A stretch of 64,000 bases of DNA from Streptomyces shenzhenensis (GTDB lineage: Bacteria > Actinomycetota > Actinomycetes > Streptomycetales > Streptomycetaceae). The position numbers and the translations under genes were made by a program. The notes beneath the pieces were generated by a model. That model did not search any database. It saw nothing but the letters and a program-made list of their open reading frames with translations, and was not told the DNA's origin. This document shows, one piece after another, positions 48,161-56,566 of this stretch; the first letter of the stretch is position 1, and every line of letters begins with the position of its first letter. Location: positions 124,001 to 188,000 of the forward strand of contig NZ_JAJONF010000009.1 of NCBI RefSeq assembly GCF_021462265.1, written 5' to 3'.

Positions 48161-48543
48161 ATGGGGCGGAGGACGCCTCTGCGGGGGCCGGCCCTCGTCG
48201 TGGCAGCGGTTCCGCCCCAGTACGGGCCGACGGCGGCGCGCGGCTCAGTCCGGGCCACCGCGGCCGCGGTCTGCGGGCACCCGAGCGAACGGTCCACGCG
48301 GGAGCGCGGATCGACGGGGGACCCGACGGCGGGGCGCGATGCGCACTCGATCTCGCGACGAGGCCGAGCCGGTCCACGCCGACCATGGCGGACGGCTCGT
48401 TCGGGCCTATGACGGAGAGGCAGGTGCACGCCACCGAGTGAGGAACCGTCGCCACCGGCGTCAACGACGGCGCCCGCTTCGTCCCGCCCGTGCGCACCTC
48501 CGACACCGACGCACAGCACGTGAAGTTCCCGATCGCCTGCTGA
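48161..48543 (+). pseudogene. Decayed secreted peptidoglycan-binding protein
   Basis: ATG 48161, with a GAGGGGG site, opens a signal-peptide-like start (MGRRTPLRGPALVVAAV) that leads to AAAVCGHPSERSTRERGSTG. This resembles the beginning of the PG_binding_1 proteins common in streptomycetes. The frame then shifts. From 48385 another frame reads MADGSFGPMTERQVHATE, whose DGSFGPMTE is the PG_binding_1 core. An in-frame TGA follows (48439-48441), then GTVATGVNDGARFVPPVRTS and a natural-looking end FPIAC at 48543. At least one frameshift and one nonsense change mean it is not functional. Confidence 0.65.
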
Positions 48544-48572
48544 ACTCATCCGAAGTTCCCGAAAGGACGACG

Positions 48573-49322
48573 ATGGTCTCCTCCTTCCGTCCCATCGACC
48601 GCCGCACCATGCTGCGCGGCACGCTGGCCGCCGGCGCCGGCGTCGCCCTCGGCCAGCTGCTGTTCCCCGGCATCGCACAGGCCTATGCGTGGTCGCGCAC
48701 CCTGGAACAGGGCGCCACCGGCGCCGACGTGACCGAGCTGCAGATCCGGATCGCGGGCTGGGCGGCGGACAGCGCCGGCCAGAGCCGGGTGAGCGTCGAC
48801 GGGGACTTCGGCCCCGGGACGGCGGCCGCCGTACGCCGCTTCCAGACCGCGTACGGTCTCACCGCCGACGCCAGCGTCGGACCCGCCACCCAGGCGAAGC
48901 TCAACGCGCTGGAGCAGTCGGACGGCTCCACGCTCCACTTCGACTGGAGCGAGTTCGTGAACCAGTCGGACGGCACCTTCAACGGCGGCAAGCTGAGCGC
49001 GTCGCAGGTGAAGGAGAACGTCCGCCGCTGCATGTACAAGCTGGAGGCGCTGCGCAAGAAGCTGGGCGACCAGCCGATCACGGTCAACTCGGGCTTCCGC
49101 AGCATCGCGCACAACGCCGAGATCGGCGGGGCCAGCGACAGCATGCACCTGTACGGCACCGCGGCCGACCTCGACGTGCCCGGGGTGGCCAACAAGACCG
49201 TCTACCAGAAGGCGGAGACCTGCGGGTTCTCCGGGCTGGAGACGTACACCGCCGACCACCAGCACGTCGACAGCCGGGCCGACCTCGGCCGGGACTGGTG
49301 GTGGGAGAACGGCACCGTCTGA
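48573..49322 (+). CDS. Tat-exported peptidoglycan-binding M15 peptidase
   Basis: This 249-aa protein has a twin-arginine signal (DRRTMLRGTLAAGAGVALGQ, Arg10-Arg11, cleaved near IAQA). A PG_binding_1 domain follows (~42-112: GATGADVTELQIRIAGWAAD, VDGDFGPGTAAAVRRFQTAY). An M15A/VanY-like D,D-peptidase domain (~120-249) carries the zinc and catalytic set NSGFRSIAHNAEIGGASDSM-H, TAADLDV and TADHQHVD. It would cleave the D-Ala peptide or cross-links in the cell wall. ATG 48573 has AAAGGA upstream. The decayed gene just upstream carries the same type of binding domain. Confidence 0.88.
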   Translation: MVSSFRPIDRRTMLRGTLAAGAGVALGQLLFPGIAQAYAWSRTLEQGATGADVTELQIRIAGWAADSAGQSRVSVDGDFGPGTAAAVRRFQTAYGLTADASVGPATQAKLNALEQSDGSTLHFDWSEFVNQSDGTFNGGKLSASQVKENVRRCMYKLEALRKKLGDQPITVNSGFRSIAHNAEIGGASDSMHLYGTAADLDVPGVANKTVYQKAETCGFSGLETYTADHQHVDSRADLGRDWWWENGTV

Positions 49323-49340
49323 CGCCGCTCCCGGGGAAGC

Positions 49341-49378
49341 GGAGCCGCGGGTACCGCCGCTTCGGTACCCGCGGCTCC
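49341..49378. terminator. Bidirectional hairpin terminator
   Basis: GGAGCCGCGGGTACC (49341-49355) and GGTACCCGCGGCTCC (49364-49378) are perfectly complementary over 15 bases with an 8-base loop. It lies 18 bases after the peptidase stop, between convergent genes. Confidence 0.85.
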
Positions 49379-49504
49379 GGGCTGCTCACCTCTCCGGTGT
49401 GCTCTTCAGCGCGGCCGCGCGGGAGGGGCAGTCATGGAAGCCGTGCCGGAAACTCCACAGCCGGCGGGCCGCCTGAACGGCTGGACGCCTGAACGGATGG
49501 ACGG

Positions 49505-50476
49505 CTATTTGCATTCGACTCGTCCGGCCGGGGCGGTTCCCGTCGTCAGCGCCTCGCACGCCGCCTGCCAGGCGTACGGGTCGGGCTGGAGCTGGGTGCG
49601 CAGGTAGGCCGCGGTGAGGTGACCGAGCGCCGCGACGCGCTCGGGGTTCTCGTCGGTGGTTTCGTCGGCGTCGTATCCCGATATCCCGCCGAGCAGGTGC
49701 TCGGCGCCGAACAGGGTGAGCAGGGTCTTGGGGGCCGGGGCGAGGTGGTAGGGGTCCGCGTGCCAGTCGGGGCCGATGTCGGTGAAGTGCGAGGAGTCGT
49801 CCTTGTCGCCGGCGACGACCAGGGTGGGCGTGGTCATCGTGGAGAAGTCGGTGGTGTGGAAGAACGGCACCTGCCCGGCCATCCAGCCGTTGAGGACGTC
49901 GCCGCCCCTGCCGGGTGCGGCCAGCAGCACGCCCGCCTTGATCCGGGGCTCGCTCAGGTCCACTTCCGTCCCCGTGTCGGGGTCGGTGATCCGCGCGCCC
50001 AGCAGGAGGCTCGCGGTGTGGCCGCCGAGGGAGTGCCCGGCGACGGCGATCCTGTCGTGGTCGAGGCGCCCGGCGAGCTGCGGCACGGTGTTCTCGACCT
50101 CGTCGAGCCGGTCGAGTATGTGACTCATGTCCTCGGCGCGGGAGCGCCAGAAGAGTGGGGCTCCGGGGGCGCCGGCGAGTTGTCGGCTCAGGGTCCGGGA
50201 GCTGAGGTGGGTCGGCTGGACGACGGCGAATCCGGCGGCCGCCCAGAGATTGGCGAGGGGGGCGTACCCGTTCAGCGAGGAGAGGTTGTTGGACCCGCCG
50301 TGCCCGTGCGAGAGCAGGACGACAGGCAGGCCGGTCCCGGTCGCGGGCGCGGAGACACGGACCTGGAGATCCACGGGCCGTCCGGGCACGGACAGGGTCA
50401 CCGGGCTGTACGACAGGACAGGAGCGGCCGCACCGAAGGCGGCAACGGTGTCGGCGGTGTCGGTGGATGAACTCAT
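49505..50476 (-). CDS. Alpha/beta hydrolase, chlorophyllase/PAF-AH-like
   Basis: This 323-aa hydrolase has VVLLSHGHGGSNNLSSLNGY (oxyanion), nucleophile elbow IAVAGHSLGGHTASLLLGA, acid in TLVVAGDKDDSSHF and a late His in LFGAEHLLGG. This combination is seen in chlorophyllase-like or platelet-activating-factor-acetylhydrolase-like esterases of actinobacteria. No signal peptide is present. ATG 50476 follows AAGGGA. Its promoter carries two copies of a TetR-like operator, so expression is probably induced by a small ligand. Confidence 0.85.
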   Translation of the reverse strand: MSSSTDTADTVAAFGAAAPVLSYSPVTLSVPGRPVDLQVRVSAPATGTGLPVVLLSHGHGGSNNLSSLNGYAPLANLWAAAGFAVVQPTHLSSRTLSRQLAGAPGAPLFWRSRAEDMSHILDRLDEVENTVPQLAGRLDHDRIAVAGHSLGGHTASLLLGARITDPDTGTEVDLSEPRIKAGVLLAAPGRGGDVLNGWMAGQVPFFHTTDFSTMTTPTLVVAGDKDDSSHFTDIGPDWHADPYHLAPAPKTLLTLFGAEHLLGGISGYDADETTDENPERVAALGHLTAAYLRTQLQPDPYAWQAACEALTTGTAPAGRVECK

Positions 50477-50518
50477 GGTGAGCGGTTCCCTTCTGGGTCC
50501 GGCCGCGACCAGGCGAAA

Positions 50519-50566
50519 CGGAACACTGTCCCGATTAACTATCCGGAACATCGTCCCGCTTGTCAA
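50519..50566 (-). promoter_or_regulatory. Promoter with two TetR-like operators
   Basis: On the minus strand the -35 is TTGACA (50561-50566), the spacer 17 bases and the -10 GATAGT (50538-50543). The spacer contains CGGGACGATGTTCCG (50544-50558). A second copy CGGGACAGTGTTCCG (50519-50533) overlaps the start region. Both are the same imperfect dyad, 25 bases apart. Repression by a TetR-family protein encoded elsewhere is the likely reading. Confidence 0.8.
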
Positions 50567-50748
50567 GTGACGCCCGGCCGGCCAGGCGAGAGCGGACACC
50601 CCGGGGGCAGGAGGGTGAGCGCGTCGGCGGCGGATCTGCGCGCCGGGCCCCGCCGGGAATAGCCTGGGGAAGGGTGCCACCGGGACGAAACGGGCCTCCC
50701 GATGCATCCCCTTCACCAAGGGGGACGTAAAGAGGGAGGCGAAGAGCC

Positions 50749-51363
50749 ATGCCCTGGAGTCTGAGCGGCACATATCTGGAGAGCTGCAACTGCGACGTGG
50801 TGTGCCCCTGCACCACATCGGGCCTCACCGCACCGGCCGACCAGGAGCGCTGCCAGGTGACCTTCGCGTTCCACGTGGACAGCGGGAACGTGGACGGCGT
50901 GAACGTCGCCGACCGCAACGTCGTCGTCTTCGTCGACGCGCCCCGGGTGATGGCCGAAGGCGGCTGGCAGGTGGCAATGTACCTGGACGCCTCGGCCGAC
51001 GACGACCAGGCGGAGGCGCTGGGCAAGGTCTTCTCCGGCCGGGCCGGCGGGCCGATGGCGGCGCTCACTCCGCTCATCGCCGAGGTCCTCGGCGTGGAGC
51101 GCGTCCGCATCGACTACCGCGACGACGGCCGTCGCCACACCGCACGGGTGGGCGACGCCATCGACATCGAGATCGAGGACCAGGTTGCCCCGCAGTTCGG
51201 CGAGGACGGCCCGGTCATGGGCCTGACCGGCATGTTCCACCCGGTGAACAGCACGCTGGCCATCGCCAGGTCCACCCGGGCGACGGGCAAGGGCGTGTAC
51301 GGCCGGTCCTGGGACTTCTCCGGCGGCAACGGGCACTCGGCGCCCTTCACGTGGTCCGCGTGA
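50749..51363 (+). CDS. DUF1326 protein
   Basis: This 204-aa protein carries the DUF1326 N-terminus WSLSGTYLESCNCDVVCPCT, with Cys in CNCDVVCPC that could bind a metal. GVNVADRNVVVFVDAPRVMA and YRDDGRRHTARVGDAIDIEI follow. The family's function is unknown, but it is constantly paired with DUF2182 membrane proteins, as here. The stop overlaps the next GTG by 4 bases. There is no signal peptide. Confidence 0.9.
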   Translation: MPWSLSGTYLESCNCDVVCPCTTSGLTAPADQERCQVTFAFHVDSGNVDGVNVADRNVVVFVDAPRVMAEGGWQVAMYLDASADDDQAEALGKVFSGRAGGPMAALTPLIAEVLGVERVRIDYRDDGRRHTARVGDAIDIEIEDQVAPQFGEDGPVMGLTGMFHPVNSTLAIARSTRATGKGVYGRSWDFSGGNGHSAPFTWSA

Positions 51364-52115
51364 CCCATCGGCCGGTCACCCTCCGCCGCGGGGCGGGCTC
51401 CGCCGGGCCGCTGCTGGCCGCGGCGGCTGCCGCCTGGGTCTGGGTGGTGACGCACTGGGGCGGTACCCGGGCGATGCCGGGCACGATGGGACTGGGCCTG
51501 CCCGCCTTCCTGGCCGTGTGGACGCTGATGACGGCCGCGATGATGCTGCCCGCCACGGCGTCCGTCGCCGCGCTGTACGCCCGCACCATCACCGTGCGCA
51601 GGACGCCGCACATGATCGTGTTCACGGTCGCCTACCTGCTCGTCTGGGCCGCGGCCGGGCTGCCCGCGTACGGACTGGCCGCCGGCCTGGACCGGGTGGC
51701 GGGCCTCCCTGCCGCGACGGGGACCGCGGTGGCCGCGGCCCTTTTCGCGGTCAGCGGCGTCTACCAGCTCACGCCCCTCAAGGACCGCTGCCTGGCGAGG
51801 TGCCGCTCGCCGATCGGGGTCACGCTGCGCTACGCCTCGTACCCGAGGCCCACGCGTGATCTGCGGGCCGGAGCCCACCACGGGGGTTTCTGTCTGGGCT
51901 GCTGCTGGTCGCTGATGGTGCTGCTGGCGGCGTTCGGGGTGATGAACCTGTGGGCCATGGTGGTCCTGACCGCCGTGATCACCGCCGAGAAGCTGACGCC
52001 GGCCGGCCGCCTGGTGGCCCGTGCCGTGGGAATCGCCTCGATCGCCCTGGCCGGCGCCGTCTTCTGGGTCCCGGCACTGGCTCCCGGCCTCACCGGCGGC
52101 ACGGCCGGGATGTGA
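51360..52115 (+). CDS. DUF2182 membrane protein
   Basis: This 251-aa protein has about six transmembrane helices. The DUF2182 signature is WTLMTAAMMLPATASVAALY near the start, followed by VSGVYQLTPLKDRCLARCRS with potential metal-binding Cys. A CLGCCWSLMVLLAAFGVMNL helix with its paired cysteines comes later. The GTGA overlap couples it to the DUF1326 gene. Cysteine pairs in both partners suggest a joint metal or redox task at the membrane, but this is inference. Confidence 0.88.
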   Translation: MTHRPVTLRRGAGSAGPLLAAAAAAWVWVVTHWGGTRAMPGTMGLGLPAFLAVWTLMTAAMMLPATASVAALYARTITVRRTPHMIVFTVAYLLVWAAAGLPAYGLAAGLDRVAGLPAATGTAVAAALFAVSGVYQLTPLKDRCLARCRSPIGVTLRYASYPRPTRDLRAGAHHGGFCLGCCWSLMVLLAAFGVMNLWAMVVLTAVITAEKLTPAGRLVARAVGIASIALAGAVFWVPALAPGLTGGTAGM

Positions 52116-52242
52116 GCGCGCCGGCCCGGCCGCTGCCCACGCCCACCCGCACCGGCGTACGCGGCGGAGCGCGAGGGGACCTACCGGGTCGGTCGTGCGC
52201 GCGGATGCGCGTTCATGAGTGCTCCTCGTCCTTCGTGCCCGG

Positions 52243-53325
52243 TCAGGCGGTGTACTGGTAGGCGGCGTAGGTGAGATAGCCCGCGTCGCCGCCCTGGTAG
52301 TACGTGGCCGGGTCGGCGGGCGCGACGGGCAGGCCGGTGCGGAGGCGTTCCACCAGGTCGGGGTTGGCGATGAAGGCGCGGCCGAAGCTGATCAGGTCCG
52401 CGCCCAGGCCGAGCCAGTGGTCGGCGGCGGCCCGGTCGGCCTGCTTCGGGCCCATCGGGATCACCGGGTTCATGACCAGGCTGCCCGGCCAGGCGCGGCG
52501 CAGCCCGACCAGCACCTCTTCCTCGGCGGTCGCCTCCAGGTGCACGTAGGCGAGGTCGAAGCGGGCGAGTTCGGCGAGCAGGGCCGCGTACAGCTCGGGT
52601 ACCTCGGTCTCCTCCACGCCCCAGAAGGTGCCGCCCGGGGAGAGCCTGATCGCGGTGCGGGCCGCGCCCACGGCATCCACGGTGGCGGCGACCGCCTCGA
52701 CGGCGAAGCGGATGCGGTGGGCGATCGGGCCGCCGTAGGAGTCGGTGCGCAGGTTGGCGTTGGACGACAGGAACTGGGAGATCAGGTAGCCGTTCGCGCC
52801 GTGCAGTTCGACGCCGTCGAAGCCGGCGTCGACGGCGCGCCGGGCGGCCGCCGCGTACGAGCGGGCTTCCCCCGGAATCTCGGAGAGGTCCAGGGCGCGG
52901 GGAACCGGCGCGGGCCGTGGGCCGGCCGGGGTGAACACGTCGCCCACGGCGGCGACCGCCGACGGTCCGGCCGGCCGCAGGCCCGTGGTGTCGGGGTGCG
53001 AGACCCGGCCGCCGTGCATGATCTGGGCGAAGATGCGCCCGCCGTTCGCGTGCACGGCCTCGGTCACGGGGCGCCAGGAGGCCACCTGCTCGTCGGTGTA
53101 GAGGCCCGGGGTGCCAGGGTTGGACTGCCCGGCCAGGCTCGGCTGCACCCCCTCGGTGACGATCAGTCCGGCGGTGGCCCGCTGGGCGTAGTAGACCGCC
53201 ATGGACGGGGTGGCGAGGCCCCCGGCCGCGGCCCGGACCCGGGTCATCGGGGCCATCACGACCCGGTTGGGCAGCTCCAGACCGCCGAGCCGGTAGCGGT
53301 CGAACAGCGTGGTCTTGCCGGTCAT
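52243..53325 (-). CDS. Old Yellow Enzyme (alkene reductase)
   Basis: This 360-aa FMN-dependent TIM barrel is of the OYE class. NRVVMAPMTRVRAAAGG lies at the FMN site and QIMHGGRVSHPD follows. The substrate/FMN motif FDGVELHGANGYLISQFLSS is clear, as are NLRTDSYGG and DLISFGRAFIANPDLVERL (phosphate binding). It reduces activated C=C bonds with NAD(P)H. ATG 53325 has AGGAG upstream. It is divergent from a MerR gene, and a MerR-type operator lies between them, so it is probably induced by electrophilic compounds. Confidence 0.92.
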   Translation of the reverse strand: MTGKTTLFDRYRLGGLELPNRVVMAPMTRVRAAAGGLATPSMAVYYAQRATAGLIVTEGVQPSLAGQSNPGTPGLYTDEQVASWRPVTEAVHANGGRIFAQIMHGGRVSHPDTTGLRPAGPSAVAAVGDVFTPAGPRPAPVPRALDLSEIPGEARSYAAAARRAVDAGFDGVELHGANGYLISQFLSSNANLRTDSYGGPIAHRIRFAVEAVAATVDAVGAARTAIRLSPGGTFWGVEETEVPELYAALLAELARFDLAYVHLEATAEEEVLVGLRRAWPGSLVMNPVIPMGPKQADRAAADHWLGLGADLISFGRAFIANPDLVERLRTGLPVAPADPATYYQGGDAGYLTYAAYQYTA

Positions 53326-53378
53326 GCCGGAACTCCTTCGTACGAGTCGAAGGCCCACGGACGGCGGGCCCGACGGGT

Positions 53379-53410
53379 ACGCTAGAACCTGACATCAATG
53401 TGAGGGTCAA
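53379..53410 (-). promoter_or_regulatory. MerR-type operator/promoter of the OYE gene
   Basis: On the minus strand the -35 is TTGACC (53405-53410) and the -10 TAGCGT (53379-53384), with a 20-base spacer. The spacer contains an imperfect dyad: ACCCTCACAT and ATGTCAGGTT around TG, 53386-53407, with 8 of 10 positions matching. The long spacer with a central dyad is diagnostic for MerR-type activation. Confidence 0.8.
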
Positions 53411-53443
53411 GTCCCGGGGCGGGTCCACCGTCGGGAGGGTGAG

Positions 53444-53815
53444 ATGCGGATCGGCGAACTCGCGGCGCGGACCGGAGCCAGTGTCCGCTCGCTGCGTTAC
53501 TACGAGGAGCAGGGGCTGATCACCAGCACCCGCAGCGTCGGCGGTCAACGGCAGTACACGGAGGGCGACATCGAGCGGGTGGACTTCATCCGGCGCCTGT
53601 ACGCGGCCGGGCTGTCCAGCCGCACCGTCCTGGAACTGATGCCCTGCCGCGACGCGCCCAGCGACGAGACCTCCGACGCCGCGCTGGACCGCATGGCCAA
53701 GGAGCGCGACCGGCTCTCCGCGCACATCCAGGACCTGCTGAACACCCGCGACGCGCTCGACGGCCTGATCGCGGCGAACCGGGCCCACCGCGCCGCCCGC
53801 CGGACCGCGGCATGA
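53444..53815 (+). CDS. MerR-family regulator
   Basis: This 123-aa protein has a MerR winged helix (MRIGELAARTGASVRSLRYY, EEQGL, QRQYTEGDIERVDFIRRL). A dimerisation coiled coil follows (TSDAALDRMAKERDRLSAHI). One Cys (PCRD, ~67) sits at the start of the coil. It is divergent from the Old Yellow Enzyme gene and very likely activates it through the dyad between them. The ATG has a GGGAGG site. Confidence 0.9.
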   Translation: MRIGELAARTGASVRSLRYYEEQGLITSTRSVGGQRQYTEGDIERVDFIRRLYAAGLSSRTVLELMPCRDAPSDETSDAALDRMAKERDRLSAHIQDLLNTRDALDGLIAANRAHRAARRTAA

Positions 53816-53884
53816 CGAGATCCGCCGGCCGGCCCTGCCGCGACCGGCGTCCGCCGAGCGGTGCAGACCTTCGCCCCGTCCTCG

Positions 53885-53989
53885 TCAGGCGGGCAGTGCG
53901 CTGAGTTCGCCGCCGTCGGCGAGGACGACGGAGCCGTTCAGGCAGCTGCTGCCCGGACCGACGAGGACCGAGACGGCCTCGGCGCGTGG
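53885..53989 (-). pseudogene. C-terminal remnant of a short-chain dehydrogenase
   Basis: The minus strand reads EAVSVLVGPGSSCLNGSVVL-ADGGELSALPA and a stop. The S-S-x-x-N-G-x-x-x-x-A-D-G-G tail is the C-terminus of SDR oxidoreductases. Nothing upstream continues it, because the FtsX gene begins its stop at 53996. Only about 35 codons remain. Confidence 0.65.
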
Positions 53990-53995
53990 CTCGGC

Positions 53996-56566
53996 TCATT
54001 CGGTGTCGCCGAGCGCCGCCATGGGGGTGGCGCGGCCGGCCCGGCGGGCCGGAAGGAGTCCGGCGAGTGCCGTGACGGCCGTCAGGGTGACGAAGACCGT
54101 CAGGAGCCGGCCCGTGGGCAGCAGCAGCGGGGCCGGTGCGATGGCGAGCCGGACGGCCAACCAGGCGTACGGGACTCCCAGGGCCAGCCCCAGGACGCCG
54201 CCCAGGGCACCGTACAGGGCGGCTTCCGCGGCGACCGTCCGGCGCAGGGAGCCCCGGCCCAGGCCCAGGGCGCGCAACAGGCCGAACTCCCGGGTGCGTT
54301 CGACCGCGGTGAGGCTGGTGGTGGTGACCACGCCCACGACGGCGATGAGGATGGTGAGGCCGACGAGCCCGAGCGCGACGGTGCCCACGAGCCGGATGTC
54401 GCCGAGGGTGACGTCCCGCAACTCGGCCGGCACGTCCAGGCCGGCCTCGTCGGGGTCGGGGACCTCGGCGGCGACGGCAGCCTCCAGGGCCCTGCGTGCC
54501 TCGCCACGCGCGGCGAGACCGTCCGACGAGGCGTCGGCGAGGATGCCGGTCGGCCGGGCGGCGGCGCCCAGCCGGCCGAGGTCGGCGGGTGTCACGAAGA
54601 GTCCCGTGCCGGCCGGGCCGTCACCGGCGAGGGTGGCCGCGACCGTCAGCCGGAGGCGCCCGTGCGGAGCGGGGAGGCTGACGGTGTCCCCCGCGCGGAC
54701 GCCCAGGTCGTCGGCGAGCAGGGCCGCCACGATCACCTCGCCCGGGCGCAGGGCGCTCAGGCTCCCCGTCGCCGTGTCGATGTCGTGGGCGGTGGGCAGG
54801 GCCCGCAGGTCCAGGTCGGAGACGGTCTGCTGGGTCTGCCCGACCGTGATGTCGAGCGTGCGGTAGGCGAGGACGTCGTACAGCCGGGGGGAGGCGTCGA
54901 GCCGCTGGACCAGGGCCGGCGGGAAGCCCTTGGGGTCGGTCACGCGGAAGTCGGCCGGTGCCTCGACGGCCAGCTTGCGGTCCGTGTAACCGCCCAGGCA
55001 GGCGACGGCGACGAGGGCTCCCCCGACGAGCGCCACGCCGAGGGCGACCACGACGGACACCGCCGCGGCCCGGCGCGGTGCGCCGCCGACCACACCGACC
55101 GCCAGCCTGCCGGCGGTCCCGAGCCGGCGCAGCGGCCATCCGGCGACCGCCAGCACCGGGCGGACCAGCAGCGGGCCCAGGGCGATCAGCGCCAGGAAGG
55201 CGAGGGCCGCCGAGGCGACGGTCACCATCAGGGAGGTGAGGTCCCGGTCGTAGCCGCCCGCCCCGGGCTGCGGCAGGTCGCTGACGAGCAGCGCCACCAG
55301 CCCCAGGGCCGTGACGGCGAGGAACAGTCCGGTGGCCAGCCGGGCGGGACGCAGCCGGTGTTCGGCGGTGACGGTGGAGGCGGCGCGCAGGGCCTGCAAC
55401 GGCGGCACGTGCGACGCCGACCGGGCGGGGGCGAGCACCGCGCCGACCGTCACCAGCGCGGCGCCGGCGATCACCAGGGCGGCCTGCGCGGCGGGGAAGC
55501 CGGGCGCGGCCAGGTCCTGTCCGGCGACGCGGGCGGCCAGGGGGGCCAGGTGCCCGGCTCCCCAGGCCGCCAGGACACCGAGTGTCCCCGCGGTGGCCCC
55601 TGCCAGGGCGCCTTCGGTCACGAGCGCGGTGACGAGCTGCCGTCGCTGGGCGCCGATGGCACGCAGCAGCGCCAGTTGCCGCAGCCGCTGCGCGAAGACG
55701 ATACGGAAGGCCGAGGTGGCGACCAGGGCGGCGGCTCCCACGGCGACGGCCAGGAACACGGCGATCAGCTGGAAGATCTCGCGGTACTGCGCGAGGGCGG
55801 CGCGGGCCTCCACGGCCCGGACCGTGTCGCCGGAGCTCACCAGGGCGTGCGGGGACGGCGTCCTCAGGACGTCCCGTACCCGCCGGGCGATCTCCTGGGT
55901 GCCGGCGCCGTTCACGGTTCGGATGTCGAGCCGTGAGTAGCCGGACAGGGCCGCGATGCGCAGGAGGTCCTCCCCGGTCGCGTACCCGGCGGCGTCCCGG
56001 TCGGCGTTCGTGGTGCCGGTGACCACGCCGGTGACCGTCAGCGTGGAGCGGACGGTCTTCTCCGGGTCTGCGGGGTCGGGGAAGAGCAGGGTGATGCGGC
56101 GGCCCGGGGCCAGCCGGAGCTCTTCCGCCGCCGGGCGGTTGACGGCGATCCGGCCGGGCGCGTCGGGATAGCTCCCTTCGGCGAGCCGGACCCGGGACAG
56201 CGGGCCGGTGCCGGGGTCGGCGCGCAGTTGCAGATAGTTCTGGGACAGGCCGCCGGAGACCGGGGCTCCGGCGTCGACCCGGGCCGCGACCTCGGCGACG
56301 CCGGGCAGCGCGCGGATCCGCCGCAGCGCCGCCGGGCCGATCGAGGCGTCCGTGTCGGTGACGACCAGCGAGACCGCGGCGGGCGTGCCGCGGAAGTGGG
56401 CGCGGGCGGTGTTCTCGGTGATCTGCTGCGCCATGACGGTGGCGAACACGACGAAGGCGGCCACCAGGACCGACGAGCCGGTCGTCAGCATGCGGGCCGG
56501 GCGGCGCAGCAGTTCCGCCAGCTGGGAGCCCAGGACGCTCGCGCGCCAGGTGACAGAGGTGGTCAT
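53996..56566 (-). CDS. FtsX-like ABC permease
   Basis: This 856-aa permease has the two-FtsX-domain plan: an N-terminal helix (VLVAAFVVFATVMAQQITEN), a large extracytoplasmic domain (~60-255), and a three-helix FtsX core (LIAVFLAVAVGAAALVATSA). Middle helices, a second extracytoplasmic domain and a second core (LVGTVALGLVGLTILIAVVG) complete it. Its ATG overlaps the ATPase stop (ATGA). The pair is of the MacB/LolCD-type, exporting peptides, antibiotics or lipids from the membrane. The two-component system at 58.2-60.2 kb probably controls it. Confidence 0.9.
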   Translation of the reverse strand: MTTSVTWRASVLGSQLAELLRRPARMLTTGSSVLVAAFVVFATVMAQQITENTARAHFRGTPAAVSLVVTDTDASIGPAALRRIRALPGVAEVAARVDAGAPVSGGLSQNYLQLRADPGTGPLSRVRLAEGSYPDAPGRIAVNRPAAEELRLAPGRRITLLFPDPADPEKTVRSTLTVTGVVTGTTNADRDAAGYATGEDLLRIAALSGYSRLDIRTVNGAGTQEIARRVRDVLRTPSPHALVSSGDTVRAVEARAALAQYREIFQLIAVFLAVAVGAAALVATSAFRIVFAQRLRQLALLRAIGAQRRQLVTALVTEGALAGATAGTLGVLAAWGAGHLAPLAARVAGQDLAAPGFPAAQAALVIAGAALVTVGAVLAPARSASHVPPLQALRAASTVTAEHRLRPARLATGLFLAVTALGLVALLVSDLPQPGAGGYDRDLTSLMVTVASAALAFLALIALGPLLVRPVLAVAGWPLRRLGTAGRLAVGVVGGAPRRAAAVSVVVALGVALVGGALVAVACLGGYTDRKLAVEAPADFRVTDPKGFPPALVQRLDASPRLYDVLAYRTLDITVGQTQQTVSDLDLRALPTAHDIDTATGSLSALRPGEVIVAALLADDLGVRAGDTVSLPAPHGRLRLTVAATLAGDGPAGTGLFVTPADLGRLGAAARPTGILADASSDGLAARGEARRALEAAVAAEVPDPDEAGLDVPAELRDVTLGDIRLVGTVALGLVGLTILIAVVGVVTTTSLTAVERTREFGLLRALGLGRGSLRRTVAAEAALYGALGGVLGLALGVPYAWLAVRLAIAPAPLLLPTGRLLTVFVTLTAVTALAGLLPARRAGRATPMAALGDTE

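Noticed and set aside
47916..48572. Long in-frame N-terminal extension of the M15 peptidase
   Set aside because: The Tat signal begins at 48573 with a proper ribosome site; upstream sequence is the decayed gene and GC-rich DNA.
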